DNA from: Brumimicrobium salinarum
Lineage (GTDB): Bacteria > Bacteroidota > Bacteroidia > Flavobacteriales_D > Crocinitomicaceae
DNA: 39,198 nt
NCBI RefSeq assembly: GCF_002844555.1
Contig: NZ_PJNI01000023.1
Location: 1 to 39,198 of the forward strand
Direction of reading: 5' to 3'
The translations under genes and the position numbers were made by a program. The notes under the pieces are model-generated. The model did not search any database, was not told the origin of the DNA, and saw only the letters and a program-made list of their open reading frames with translations. Positions 1 through 8,663 of this stretch are shown here, piece by piece (the stretch's first letter is position 1; each line of letters starts with the position of its first letter).

Positions 1-661
1 AATCCAAGTGAATGGAGCACATTCCGTTCGTGTATCAGTTGTATTGTCTACTGTTCCGTCAATCGTTAGATTTAAAGTCACAATGGAATCGCAACCTGCT
101 TGATTGGTAAGCGTGAATGTTGCCGCGTTCTCATCAGAATTGTAAGTATTTCCGTCAATCCAAGTGAATGGCGCACATTCCGTTCGTGTGTCAGTTGTAT
201 TGTCTACTGTTCCATCAATGGTTAGATTTAAAGTTACGATTGAATCACAACCTGCTTGATTGGTTAAAGTATGCGTTGCAGTATTGTTATCAGAATTGTA
301 AGTATTTCCGTCAATCCAAGTAAATGGCGCACATTCAGTTCTGGTATCTGTAGTATTATCAACCGTTCCATCGATGGTTAAATCTAAAGTTACAATAGAA
401 TCACAACCGTTTGCTGCTCCTCCTGTAATTGTATGGGTTGCAGTATTGTTATCAGAATTGTAAGTATTTCCATCAATCCAAGTGAATGGAGCACATTCCG
501 TTCTTGTGTCAATTCCTGAAGCATTTGGTCCAGGCATAGTTAAATCTAAAGTTACGATTGAATCACATCCGTTTATAGCCCCACCTGGGATAGTGTGTGT
601 TGCGGTGTTGTTACTTGAGGTATAAGAGTTTCCATCTATCCAAAGAAAGCTACCACAAGCT
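1..661 (-). repeat. Tandem protein-coding repeats, period 156-162 bp
   Basis: The same DNA word, aatccaagtgaatgg with small changes, starts at 1, 157, 313 and 475, and a diverged copy is at about 637. The spacing is 156, 156, 162 and 162 bp, that is 52 or 54 codons, so the frame is kept. The copies nearest the left edge are the most alike, which suggests recent expansion in that direction; the array continues outside the window. Such arrays are prone to collapse in assembly. Confidence 0.9.
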
Positions 662-2157
662 GCTTGTGTATCTGTTCCATAAACAGGACTACATGATTTT
701 TCATGCATTTTATGAATGTATAAATCTCTACTTCCTTCTGAAGTTCTATTTTCCACACCTGTTCCTGGGTCGAAATCTGTGGTGTTGGTAAACCATCCAC
801 CAGAATAAATTTCTCCATTTGTTCCTAACTGAATGCCCATACCATTGTTGTTGGTGCTTGTACCGCCTAATTGCTTGGCAAAAACATAGTTTCCATTTAA
901 ATCTAAACAGCTAATAAAAACATCCTTCGTACCAGCAGCCGATAAACTTTGCGTACCAGAATTCGGATCGAAATCAACAGTTCCACCAAAGTTTCCAGTA
1001 ATAAACACATTGTTACTACCATCAACGGTTAAAGCTTGTCCTTGCGAGTTAGAGCCGTAATTTTTCAACCACGTTTGGGAAGTGCTAAAATTACCATTTG
1101 ATAATTTTGCTACAAAGGCTTGTGAACCTTGTTCTCCTGTTACATAAACTCCATCACTTCCTAAAGCTATAGAACGACCTTGGGTATATGCATTAGCTCC
1201 AGATCGAGAAATGTGATGTGCCCATTTGGTGCTTGTACCTCCATTGTCAACTTTAATTACGAAATAATCACCGAAATAAGAGGTAGAACCAGTAAGGTTT
1301 TTTGAACTGAAATCCCCTGAAGATTTAAAATCAACCGTTCCTTTAAAATATCCTTTTACATAAACATGGCTTGCATCAGAAGTGATTGATCTTCCCATTA
1401 CGTCATTAAAGTTGCTTCCACCTGGAGCACCAAACTGACTCGTCCAAATATGATTTCCGTTATTGTCTAGTTTAGAAATAAACGCATCGTTACTATATCC
1501 TGAATTTGTGAGGTTGTTTGTTCCTGCACCCGGGTCAAAATCTACTGTTCCAGTAAATCTTCCTGTAGTGTAAACATTCCCATTCGGATCTACAGAAATA
1601 GAATAAGGAAAGCACGTTCCTCCTTCAAAAGTCTTTACCCATTGCCAGGTTCCAGTGGTGTTTATTTTAGCTACAAAACCAATGTTATTCCCTGAACTAT
1701 TGATAGTTGCGAATGGCGTAGAACTAAAACCTGCATACCCAAACTCACAACCTCCCGTTGTTCTTTGAAACTGTCCTGTAACATATATATTTCCCGCAGC
1801 ATCTACATCTATAGAATATCCATCATCAATTCCACTACCACCGATATTTGTCGTCCATTGAAAAATTTGATTTTCATCAAATTTGGTTATCCATATATCG
1901 GATTGACCTTTGTGTGTATTGCTTATAAAGTTACCATTCCAGAAATTTATAGCCCCACCTTTATTTCCAATAGCGTAAACATTGTTATTTCCATCGACGG
2001 CTACATCGTGGGTTTGTTCGTTGTTTGAACCACCACTAGAAACACCAGTTGTTTCTACCCATTCGTATTCTGCGTCTTGGGCGTAAGAAAAAAATGAAAA
2101 AGAAAATAAGTTGATAGCCAAAAAGACCCTAGCTGTTCTAGAAAAAAATGCATTCAT
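1..2157 (-). CDS. Giant secreted surface protein with SBBP and Cys-containing repeats (3' end outside window)
   Basis: The reading frame is open for 719 codons from an ATG at 2157 and runs off the left edge, so only the N-terminal part is seen. Residues 1-26 form a signal peptide ending ...FSYAQ. Residues about 27-480 hold beta-propeller-like (SBBP) repeats with motifs such as GTVDFDPGAG and GNVYTTGRFTG, each opening with a D-x-x-G-N-x-Y strand. From about residue 490 on follow near-identical units of 52-54 residues containing ECAPFTWIDGNTYNSD and GCDSIVTLNLTI, each with two Cys that could form a disulfide. Proteins of this design in Bacteroidota are usually exported by the type IX secretion system and carry a C-terminal sorting domain; that end is not in the window, so T9SS export is inference. 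Likely adhesin or surface-layer component. A TAnnTTTG box lies about 50 bp upstream of the start. Confidence 0.85.
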   Translation of the reverse strand, partial: MNAFFSRTARVFLAINLFSFSFFSYAQDAEYEWVETTGVSSGGSNNEQTHDVAVDGNNNVYAIGNKGGAINFWNGNFISNTHKGQSDIWITKFDENQIFQWTTNIGGSGIDDGYSIDVDAAGNIYVTGQFQRTTGGCEFGYAGFSSTPFATINSSGNNIGFVAKINTTGTWQWVKTFEGGTCFPYSISVDPNGNVYTTGRFTGTVDFDPGAGTNNLTNSGYSNDAFISKLDNNGNHIWTSQFGAPGGSNFNDVMGRSITSDASHVYVKGYFKGTVDFKSSGDFSSKNLTGSTSYFGDYFVIKVDNGGTSTKWAHHISRSGANAYTQGRSIALGSDGVYVTGEQGSQAFVAKLSNGNFSTSQTWLKNYGSNSQGQALTVDGSNNVFITGNFGGTVDFDPNSGTQSLSAAGTKDVFISCLDLNGNYVFAKQLGGTSTNNNGMGIQLGTNGEIYSGGWFTNTTDFDPGTGVENRTSEGSRDLYIHKMHEKSCSPVYGTDTQAACGSFLWIDGNSYTSSNNTATHTIPGGAINGCDSIVTLDLTMPGPNASGIDTRTECAPFTWIDGNTYNSDNNTATHTITGGAANGCDSIVTLDLTIDGTVDNTTDTRTECAPFTWIDGNTYNSDNNTATHTLTNQAGCDSIVTLNLTIDGTVDNTTDTRTECAPFTWIDGNTYNSDENAATFTLTNQAGCDSIVTLNLTIDGTVDNTTDTRTECAPFTWI

Positions 2158-2208
2158 AATTGTATAGTGTGTGTAATAATGTTAATGTATAGTATATATT
2201 ACGAATTA

Positions 2209-2216
2209 CAAATATA
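2209..2216 (-). promoter_or_regulatory. Putative Bacteroidota -7 box of the surface-protein gene
   Basis: On the minus strand this reads TATATTTG, a full match to TAnnTTTG, 51 bp upstream of the ATG at 2157. No convincing -33 TTTG is seen at the usual distance, so the call rests on the -7 box and the position. Confidence 0.4.
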
Positions 2217-2374
2217 ACAAATTTTAACAAGGGAATTCTGAAATTCTCTACTTTCAGCAGGTGTTTGGAGCTCGTGTAATGGTAAGTGGTTGAAAGTCTG
2301 AAAGGTATTTTTTGATTTTTTCTTTTTCAAACTATTATTTTTACTACTGTGCTGTGTTATCCTTATATTAAGGA

Positions 2375-2382
2375 TATATTTG
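2375..2382 (+). promoter_or_regulatory. Putative -7 box in front of the MATE gene
   Basis: TATATTTG followed by C matches TAnnTTTG. If it is used, transcription would begin near 2388-2390, inside the in-frame extension of the MATE protein, which makes the true start codon of that gene a puzzle (see the MATE entry). Confidence 0.4.
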
Positions 2383-2446
2383 CAAAAAAAGTACAATTCA
2401 AAAGCTACCCACATATCGATCAATTTGGAACTTAGCCCTCCCTGCA

Positions 2447-3742
2447 ATGCTTGGTGGGATTGTAGAGCCTGTTCTTTCACTTACCGATTTAGCTGTCGTA
2501 GGCAATATTGGTTATAATAATTTTTCAGAAAGTAATGAAAATTTATCTGCTGTAGCAGCAGTTGGAATCGCTGGGAGTCTTATATCGGCTTTAGTTTGGA
2601 TTTTTGCCCAAATGAAAAGTGCCATTTCGGCGGTGGTCTCTCAAGCGTATGGTTCTTTTCGAATGCGTAATATGGCAAGCTTAATTCCGCAGATGATTTA
2701 TTTCAATGCTATTGTTGGTGTGGTCGCTTTGTTAATTACCTATTTTACTTCAGCATGGATATTTGAGCATGTATTATCTGCCAAGGGAGCAATACTTGAA
2801 GATGCAACGGCATATTTCAATATTCGTGTTTTAGGTTTCCCTTTAACGTTGATAACCTTTTCTGTTTTTGGTGTTTTTAGAGGAGTTCAGAACACATGGT
2901 GGGCCATGGTGATTTCGATTATTGGCGGTACTGTTAATATTTTACTTGATTTTATTTTTGTGCTTGGTTGGTGGGATATAGTTGCGCCAATGGGAGTAGA
3001 AGGAGCTGCTTGGGCAAGTTTTGTGGCGCAAGTTTTAATGTTTCTTTTAACCATTTATTTTTTGGTGTTTAAATCCGGTATTAAACTCATTCACAGTTTG
3101 CGGATCAACTTTGCTTTTCGTGAACTGCTTTTAATTGCAGGGAACCTGGTCTTGCGCACAGTTGTGTTGAACGTAGCACTTATGCTTACCCATAAATTTG
3201 CTAATATTTATGGAACAGTTGAAGCAGCAACACATGCGGTAATGCTTAATTTATGGTTGTTTTCTGCTTTTTTCCTTGACGCTTTTGCTACCTCAGCAAA
3301 TGCAATGGCAGGTAAGTTTTTGGGTGCGTGTGATAAAGATGCTATGCAACGCAATTTGAATCGTCATTTAATGTTGAGTATTGTGGTTGCTATTTTGCTT
3401 TCAGCCCTTCTTATGATTTTTCACAGTGGAATAATGGGGGTGCTGATAGATAATGAAAAAGTGTGGGGTTTTTATCCACTTGTTTTACCACTTTTTGCAC
3501 TTTGTTTACCAGTCAACGCTCTTGCTTTTGCATTAGACGGTGTTTTTAAAGGTATGGGGAAAGCCAAATTTTTACGTAATGTATTATTTATATCCACTTT
3601 ATTTGGTTTTTTACCCGTTCTTTTAATTGGTGACTATATTTCTCCAGGAATAGAAATTATCTGGTATGCAATAATTGCATGGATGTTACTTCGTGGGTTT
3701 ATTCCCTATTTTTATTTCAAATGGTGGATTAAACGATTTTAA
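2447..3742 (+). CDS. MATE family efflux transporter (DinF-like)
   Basis: This is a multidrug/toxin or metabolite exporter of the MATE fold, driven by H+ or Na+, in the inner membrane. The 431 residues from the first ATG show about eleven hydrophobic segments and the DinF-type motifs EPVLSLTDLAVVGNIG near the N-terminus and GVFRGVQNTWWAM near residue 145. The start is doubtful: upstream of this ATG the same frame continues with TYRSIWNLALPA, which is the usual first half of TM1 in this family, but between the upstream stop (2369-2371) and 2447 there is no ATG, GTG or TTG. An ATT at 2378 or 2396 is possible, or an indel in the seven-A run at 2384-2390. A full-length protein would be about 450 residues. 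It is followed by 82 bp and then by another transporter on the same strand. Confidence 0.88.
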   Translation: MLGGIVEPVLSLTDLAVVGNIGYNNFSESNENLSAVAAVGIAGSLISALVWIFAQMKSAISAVVSQAYGSFRMRNMASLIPQMIYFNAIVGVVALLITYFTSAWIFEHVLSAKGAILEDATAYFNIRVLGFPLTLITFSVFGVFRGVQNTWWAMVISIIGGTVNILLDFIFVLGWWDIVAPMGVEGAAWASFVAQVLMFLLTIYFLVFKSGIKLIHSLRINFAFRELLLIAGNLVLRTVVLNVALMLTHKFANIYGTVEAATHAVMLNLWLFSAFFLDAFATSANAMAGKFLGACDKDAMQRNLNRHLMLSIVVAILLSALLMIFHSGIMGVLIDNEKVWGFYPLVLPLFALCLPVNALAFALDGVFKGMGKAKFLRNVLFISTLFGFLPVLLIGDYISPGIEIIWYAIIAWMLLRGFIPYFYFKWWIKRF

Positions 3743-3768
3743 AACTTCGTGTTTTAAATTACAAAGGT

Positions 3769-3776
3769 TATTTTTG
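3769..3776 (+). promoter_or_regulatory. Putative -7 box of the CPA2 antiporter gene
   Basis: TATTTTTG matches TAnnTTTG, 48 bp upstream of the ATG at 3825. Just before it, 3738-3758 can form an AT-rich hairpin (TTTAAAAC, loop, GTTTTAAA) that overlaps the stop of the MATE gene, so the antiporter may have its own transcript. Confidence 0.35.
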
Positions 3777-3824
3777 TTGGTTAGTGAAGCAAATAGTTCA
3801 AAAAAAAGAATTTAAAATTACTTA

Positions 3825-5447
3825 ATGGGTTCAATAGATTTAGATGCAGTTTATATTGATGCAATCTGGCTTTCCTTAGCCTTTTTGAGTGGTCTATTGA
3901 TGAAAAGATTTAATCTACCTGCATTATTAGGGTTTCTTGCTACTGGTTTTTTTCTGACTTTCTCTGGTTTTACCGAAGGTAATTTAAATCAAATCTTAGG
4001 ACCACTATCTGATCTAGGTATAACGTTGCTTTTATTTACAATCGGACTTAAAATTAAAATTAAGCAATTGATTAAACCCGAAATATGGATCACTGCTTCA
4101 ACACATATAATAATCACAACATTAACAATTGGTGGGGTGATTTTCGGTGTAAGTATATTGGGGGTTCAGTATTTTGCTGATATGTCGCTAGAATCGGCAA
4201 TGACCGTAGGATTTGCACTTAGTTTTTCAAGTACAGTTTTCATTGTTAAATCCCTTGAAGAGCGTGGGGAAATAACCTCAAGGCACGGTAGATTTGCCAT
4301 TGGGATTTTGGTTGTTCAAGATATTTTTGCTGTGATTTTTCTTACCATTTCAAAAAGTGTTTTGCCGACTGTATGGGTTTTGGCACTGCCGCTTTATTTG
4401 TATTTGGTTAAGCTAATTCTTGATCGACTTTTGGATAAAGCTGGTCATGGAGAGTTACTTACAGTTTTTGGCTTCTTTGCGCCATTAATTGCAGGTGCCT
4501 TAGCCTTTGATTTGGTAGATTTAAAATATGATCTGGGTGCATTGATTATTGGAATGTTACTCGTTAATCACCCGCGAAAAGAAGAACTTTATGATCGAAT
4601 GTCTGGATATAAAGATTTTTTTCTAATTGGCTTCTTTATCAATATTGGTTTGGCCGGAATGCCAACACTAGGGAGTGTTATTGTTGCTGTTTGTTTACTT
4701 ACTTTTGTCATTTTTAAAGGTTGGCTATTTATTCAAATCTTTTCTTTTTTTCAACTAAGGGCCAGAACAAATTTCCTGACTTCCTTGCACTTATCTAATT
4801 ACAGTGAATTCGGCCTCATCGTTGGAGCTGTAGCTGTTTCAAATGGGATGATTGATAGCGATTGGTTAACTACCTTGGCTGTTTTTATGAGTTTATCTTT
4901 CCTTATTTCTTCACCTTTTGTTGCTAGATCTTACGAATTATTCGAAAAATATCAAGTTAAATTAACGAAATGGAATAGAACCTCTAAAGAAATTGACAAA
5001 CAGGCGCAAATTGATGGCGCAGCAAAATATGTAGTTATTGGTTTGGGAAGCATTGGTTTGCCAGCTTATTTTCATTTAAAGGAAAGTTTTCCGAATAGTG
5101 TAATAGGTGTTGATTATAATGGCGACAAAGTCAATCAATTAAAAAAAGAAGGTAACAATGTTGTTTGGGGAGATTCGACAGATAGAGACTTTTGGGATGA
5201 ATCTAATTGGGAAAAAGTAGATGTTGTAGTGTTAGCAATGAGCGATTATGCCTCAAATCATAATACCATGAAGCAGATCAACAAAATGAAAGAAAGAGAA
5301 TTCAAAATAGCTGCAATTTGTCATTACGATGATGAAAAAGAAATATTTGAAAACCTCAATGTCGACTATATCTACGATTACAAAACCTCAGTTGGAGAAG
5401 ACTTCGCACAACACGCGATGGAAAAAAGTAGGAAGATTGTACTTTAG
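3825..5447 (+). CDS. CPA2 cation:proton antiporter with C-terminal RCK (TrkA-N) domain, Kef/YbaL-like
   Basis: This is a monovalent cation (K+ or Na+)/H+ antiporter of the inner membrane with a cytosolic nucleotide-binding regulatory domain. Residues about 10-390 hold some twelve membrane segments; FALSFSSTVFIVKSLEE and GILVVQDIFAVIF are the paired core motifs of the CPA2 family, the Asp of VVQD being the expected ion-coupling residue. From about residue 405 an RCK_N Rossmann fold starts, with GLGSIGLPA as dinucleotide loop and GVDYN at the end of the second strand. The 540 residues equal a Kef-type protein without the extra C-terminal RCK_C part. No KefF/KefG-like ancillary gene is adjacent. 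The role in K+ homeostasis or pH defence is inference from the family. Confidence 0.9.
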   Translation: MGSIDLDAVYIDAIWLSLAFLSGLLMKRFNLPALLGFLATGFFLTFSGFTEGNLNQILGPLSDLGITLLLFTIGLKIKIKQLIKPEIWITASTHIIITTLTIGGVIFGVSILGVQYFADMSLESAMTVGFALSFSSTVFIVKSLEERGEITSRHGRFAIGILVVQDIFAVIFLTISKSVLPTVWVLALPLYLYLVKLILDRLLDKAGHGELLTVFGFFAPLIAGALAFDLVDLKYDLGALIIGMLLVNHPRKEELYDRMSGYKDFFLIGFFINIGLAGMPTLGSVIVAVCLLTFVIFKGWLFIQIFSFFQLRARTNFLTSLHLSNYSEFGLIVGAVAVSNGMIDSDWLTTLAVFMSLSFLISSPFVARSYELFEKYQVKLTKWNRTSKEIDKQAQIDGAAKYVVIGLGSIGLPAYFHLKESFPNSVIGVDYNGDKVNQLKKEGNNVVWGDSTDRDFWDESNWEKVDVVVLAMSDYASNHNTMKQINKMKEREFKIAAICHYDDEKEIFENLNVDYIYDYKTSVGEDFAQHAMEKSRKIVL

Positions 5448-5448
5448 A

Positions 5449-5531
5449 TAATTATGAATTATGAATTCTGTTTGGTGCTCGCTTCGCTCAGGTTGTTTTC
5501 ACAGAGCTTCGCGGAGAAGGGTGGGATGACT
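5449..5531. repeat. GC-rich intergenic patch between convergent genes, possible member of the short repeat family
   Basis: The 84 bp between two convergent genes contain an AT-rich tandem word (ttatgaattatgaattctg) followed by a GC-rich block with gctcgcttcgctc and cagagcttcgcggag. Read on the minus strand the block gives gagcgaagcgagcacc followed by an AT-rich tail, the same head-tail order as the inserts found in the intron remnant at 36-37 kb (agcgaagcgaatcacgaat). The similarity is short and could be chance. Confidence 0.3.
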
Positions 5532-6122
5532 TTATTTTTGTTCGTCTATTATTGTTATGTGAGTTTTTTCAAGTGAGTCAAAATATAAATGTGCCCATAA
5601 TCGTCCCTCAAGATTTGTATCAATGAATTGAGATGCATGTTTTAGTCTTATTAAATAACCATCCATTTGCTGCTCGTGTACTTGATAGAGTTGTTTTTTT
5701 GATAGCCCATCATTTATACCGTTCAATCTCAAATGGCTGCTTAACTTGCAAAAGTCTCTAAGTCGTTCCTGTGTACGCTCAATTATATCGTTTCCAAAAA
5801 AGCATCTTGTAGGATCTTCCCAAAAAGAGACTTTCCAGCTGTAAGGATATATTGTCTTTGCTATACGATATATGGAATCTTTATCCTCGAAGGTAGAGCG
5901 TCTTGAATCATTCATTTTATCTATTATTCTAATCAATGAATCAAAGCGTTTGTTTTCTAGATATATTTCATCAATATCCATCTTTTTCTCTCGGAAACTA
6001 TCAAGGATAGATTCAAATGTATGCTTTTGATGAGAGGTGAAATAGAGTGTGTCTGGTTGACCAATAGCTAAAAAAGTGGTGAACAGTAAAAAGAAGATAG
6101 TAAATAAATATTTAATTATCAA
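5532..6122 (-). CDS. Exported hypothetical protein
   Basis: I do not recognise this family. The 196-residue product starts with a clear signal peptide (about residues 1-21, ending FLAIGQ), has no lipobox Cys, and continues as a charged, probably helical periplasmic or secreted domain with a Trp/Cys-containing stretch (FWEDPTRCFFGNDI) in the middle. It lies 57 bp downstream of gldA on the same strand and could be the last gene of that transcript. The intergenic DNA before it contains repeats of ATGA-rich words often seen between Bacteroidota genes. No function is assigned. Confidence 0.7.
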   Translation of the reverse strand: MIIKYLFTIFFLLFTTFLAIGQPDTLYFTSHQKHTFESILDSFREKKMDIDEIYLENKRFDSLIRIIDKMNDSRRSTFEDKDSIYRIAKTIYPYSWKVSFWEDPTRCFFGNDIIERTQERLRDFCKLSSHLRLNGINDGLSKKQLYQVHEQQMDGYLIRLKHASQFIDTNLEGRLWAHLYFDSLEKTHITIIDEQK

Positions 6123-6179
6123 GGTTTTATGTAGTTGTAGGTGTCTGCCAATTCATCGTTCATCACTCATGGTTCATAA

Positions 6180-7082
6180 TTACCTCGTGTACTCCTTAAA
6201 AACCTCTTCCAAAGTCTTCTCTTCTTTACGAATGGTTAAAATCAACAAGTTCTCTTCTTGAGCATAAGCGGCAATTGTTTTTCTCAAATCAATTTTAGCA
6301 TTTGATTTAACCAAGAAAGTGGTGTTAGAAATGGATTCTACTTGTGCGATATCCTTAACTTTTGCCAATCTATTTCTAGAAACTTCTGCGTCAAACTCCA
6401 CAAAAACAACCTGACTATTGATATCAGATTGAAGTTCGCTTGCTTTCGCATTGGCGACTAATTTCCCGTTATTTATTATAATCACTCGATCGCAAATTGC
6501 TTCAACCTCTTGCATGATATGCGTCGAAAGCATTACTGTCTTCTCTTGTCCAATTTTCTTAATTAACTCACGGATTTCAGTTAATTGATTTGGATCTAAT
6601 CCGGAGGTAGGTTCATCCAATATCAAAACCTCTGGGTCATGAATGATAGACTGAGCTAATCCTACACGTTGACGGTATCCTTTTGATAGCTGACCAACCA
6701 TTTTATGTTGTTCTTTTTGTAAACCAACTAAATGTATAACCTCTTTAACACGTTCTTTTGGATTAGGAATTTTGTAGATTTTACCAACAAAAGAAAGATA
6801 CTCTTTCACATACATGTCCAAATATATCGGATTGTTCTCTGGCAAATAACCTATCTTCTTGCGTATTTCAATGGCTTTATCCTTTATGTTCATTCCGCAT
6901 ACTTCAATTGTTCCCATCGAAGGAGGGATAAAGCTGGTAATCATTTTCATTGTGGTAGATTTTCCTGCACCATTTGGTCCTAAGAAACCTAAAATCTCTC
7001 CGTTTTTGGCTTCAAAAGAGATGTTATCTACCGCTGCTTGTTCACCATAGAATTTTGTTAAATGCTTTACAGAAATGGACAT
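6180..7082 (-). CDS. gldA: Gliding-motility type ABC transporter ATP-binding protein GldA
   Basis: This is the ATPase subunit of an ABC exporter. All nucleotide-binding motifs are present in 300 residues: Walker A GPNGAGKST at 35-43, Q-loop region GYLPENNPIY, signature LSKGYRQRVG, Walker B LILDEPTSGLDP and the switch His in STHIM. The C-terminal 80 residues form the accessory domain typical of GldA/NatA/CcmA-like proteins. The GldA assignment rests on overall resemblance to Bacteroidota GldA (MSISVKHLTKFYG start, YLPENNPIYLDMYVKEYL). In Flavobacterium GldA works with the membrane proteins GldF and GldG, which are not in this window, so the partner is encoded elsewhere or this is a close paralogue. 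A generic ABC-2 export ATPase is the alternative. Confidence 0.75.
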   Translation of the reverse strand: MSISVKHLTKFYGEQAAVDNISFEAKNGEILGFLGPNGAGKSTTMKMITSFIPPSMGTIEVCGMNIKDKAIEIRKKIGYLPENNPIYLDMYVKEYLSFVGKIYKIPNPKERVKEVIHLVGLQKEQHKMVGQLSKGYRQRVGLAQSIIHDPEVLILDEPTSGLDPNQLTEIRELIKKIGQEKTVMLSTHIMQEVEAICDRVIIINNGKLVANAKASELQSDINSQVVFVEFDAEVSRNRLAKVKDIAQVESISNTTFLVKSNAKIDLRKTIAAYAQEENLLILTIRKEEKTLEEVFKEYTR

Positions 7083-7161
7083 AATAAATTGTTGTGATTA
7101 CGAAGATAAAATATTGAATGAATCTAACCTCTAAATTTCAATAAATAAAAAAGAGGAAATG

Positions 7162-7539
7162 TTATTCTTTAGGGATTACAAAGACTTTAATACGCAATTG
7201 TTCGTCATTTTTAGTATTTGCTTTTAATTGAATCGTTCTATTTTGATTGTAATATTTTTTGTTGGTATCAAAAGATACACCTATGGAATCCATTTTATTG
7301 GGTAAGACCGGATGCTGAGGTGTTTTTACTGTGGTGCAACTGCATGAGGTAATGGCATCGTTAATTATCAAAGGAACATCTCCAATGTTTTTAAAGACGA
7401 AGTAATGATTGAGTTGCTCTCCTTCATTTGTTTTCTCCCACTTATGCGTGGTTTTTGATATAAAATCAAATTCCGCAAACTGAGCAAATCCAGTTGCGGA
7501 ATTCAATATTATTATCAGAAGTACAAAAACGTTCTTCAT
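7162..7539 (-). CDS. DUF1573 domain protein, exported (second of a pair)
   Basis: Of unknown biochemical role, this 125-residue protein is a signal peptide (ending TGFAQ, about residue 19) plus one Ig-like DUF1573 domain. Family hallmarks are HYFVFKNIGDVPLII followed by the Cys-containing loop TSCSCTTVKTPQ and a closing strand GVSFDTNKKY. It is a shorter, diverged paralogue of the protein encoded 8 bp upstream on the same strand, so the two are surely co-transcribed and probably arose by duplication. DUF1573 proteins are very common in Bacteroidota envelopes. Confidence 0.85.
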   Translation of the reverse strand: MKNVFVLLIIILNSATGFAQFAEFDFISKTTHKWEKTNEGEQLNHYFVFKNIGDVPLIINDAITSCSCTTVKTPQHPVLPNKMDSIGVSFDTNKKYYNQNRTIQLKANTKNDEQLRIKVFVIPKE

Positions 7540-7547
7540 CTATTTTT

Positions 7548-7994
7548 TTAGTTTGCTGGTGCACCACTATTATTTACAGGAGCACCTCCTGAAGGTTTAG
7601 CAACAACATTTCCTTTAATTCGGATTGTTTTTGTTGGAGCATTGATTGCATTAGATTGTAAAGTAACACTTTTTCCAATTACACCTACACGTTTTGTATC
7701 GTATTTAACAGTGATAGAACCTGTTTCTCCTGGTGCGATTGGTTCTCTTGGCCATGAAGGTACAGTACATCCACATGAACCTTTAGCATTAGAAATAACT
7801 AATGGTTCGTTACCCGTATTTTTAAAAACAAATTCACACTTTCCATCTGCATAACGTTCTATAGTTCCATAGTCGTGTGTTTCTTTTTCAAATTCAATTT
7901 TTGCTCCCGTTTCTACTGCAGCTTGCGCAAATAAATTGTTAGCACCAATTGCTGTTGCAAATAAAATGCTTAAAGTAAATAGTAATTTTTTCAT
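7548..7994 (-). CDS. DUF1573 domain protein, exported (first of a pair)
   Basis: This 148-residue envelope protein has a signal peptide (ending NNLFAQA, near residue 25) and one DUF1573 Ig-like domain: THDYGTIERYADGKCEFVFKN, the Cys loop GSCGCTVPSWP, and APGETGSITVKYDTKRVG. A Gly/Pro/Asn-rich tail follows. It heads a two-gene unit with the paralogue 8 bp downstream. A TAnnTTTG box lies 23 bp upstream of the ATG. Function is unknown; the pair of close Cys in the loop could bind metal or form a disulfide. Confidence 0.88.
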   Translation of the reverse strand: MKKLLFTLSILFATAIGANNLFAQAAVETGAKIEFEKETHDYGTIERYADGKCEFVFKNTGNEPLVISNAKGSCGCTVPSWPREPIAPGETGSITVKYDTKRVGVIGKSVTLQSNAINAPTKTIRIKGNVVAKPSGGAPVNNSGAPAN

Positions 7995-8016
7995 GATTTT
8001 AAATTTAGTTCTTGTT

Positions 8017-8024
8017 CAAATATA
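8017..8024 (-). promoter_or_regulatory. Putative -7 box of the DUF1573 pair
   Basis: The minus strand reads TATATTTG, a full TAnnTTTG match, 23 bp before the ATG at 7994. The 78-bp gap to the upstream gene supports an independent promoter here. Confidence 0.45.
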
Positions 8025-8072
8025 TATAAGAATTTCAAAGTTTTGAGTTTTTTAACAAAGCCTTAACAACAA

Positions 8073-8663
8073 TTATTTAGGCTTTACATCTGTTTCATTT
8101 TCATTGTTCTCCATTTGAAATTCAATTAATTCTTCAAATGTTTTGTCTATATGTTCTAAACGGAATTCATATTGTTCACGTTTCGATTCTGGTAAATTTT
8201 CAATAGCAAGTAATTGATTGGCGTAAAACTTAATTTTTTCCGGATCATATTCGTTATAGTCGTAGTAATTCATTTGAAGTTCTAAAACTCCAATCTTATT
8301 TGGTGTTTCAGGATAATTATGCAATAAGGTATCACGCCATTTCACAGATTCACTTTCAATATTCAGCTGAAAATACAAAGCTGCAATTTTATTGAGGGCA
8401 GTTTCTGAGTATGGATCTTTAGGAAATGTTTCATAAAACTTTTTATTTCGATTAATGGCTTCATGATATGCAACTCGATTCATTTTATAATCATCTGATG
8501 CTTTTGCTTTTTCCATCATTGCATGAAGTGAATCGTCCATTTCTTTAATAGAAGTTTTTAGACTTTCTACCGTAATTTCTTCATTTTGGGTATTGTTTTG
8601 CGCTTTTTCATTACAAGCGTAAGATGTCAACAATACTGCGATAATTAAAATATACACTCTCAT
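8073..8663 (-). CDS. Putative lipoprotein, TPR-like helical
   Basis: The N-terminus has a short hydrophobic stretch and a lipobox-like LLTSYAC with Cys17, so this 196-residue product is probably a lipoprotein. The mature part is helical and charged, with FPKDPYSETALNKIAALYFQL resembling the tetratricopeptide-type repeat found in envelope lipoproteins of Bacteroidota. The ATG shares one base with the stop of def (TAATG), so translation is coupled to peptide deformylase. It is a conserved neighbour of def in related genomes as far as I recall; function unknown. Confidence 0.78.
   Translation of the reverse strand: MRVYILIIAVLLTSYACNEKAQNNTQNEEITVESLKTSIKEMDDSLHAMMEKAKASDDYKMNRVAYHEAINRNKKFYETFPKDPYSETALNKIAALYFQLNIESESVKWRDTLLHNYPETPNKIGVLELQMNYYDYNEYDPEKIKFYANQLLAIENLPESKREQYEFRLEHIDKTFEELIEFQMENNENETDVKPK

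Noticed and set aside
1-661. Regular direct repeats that could suggest a CRISPR array
   Set aside because: The period is 156-162 bp, a multiple of three, and the repeats are part of one open reading frame encoding protein repeats; there are no unique spacers of CRISPR size and no cas genes.
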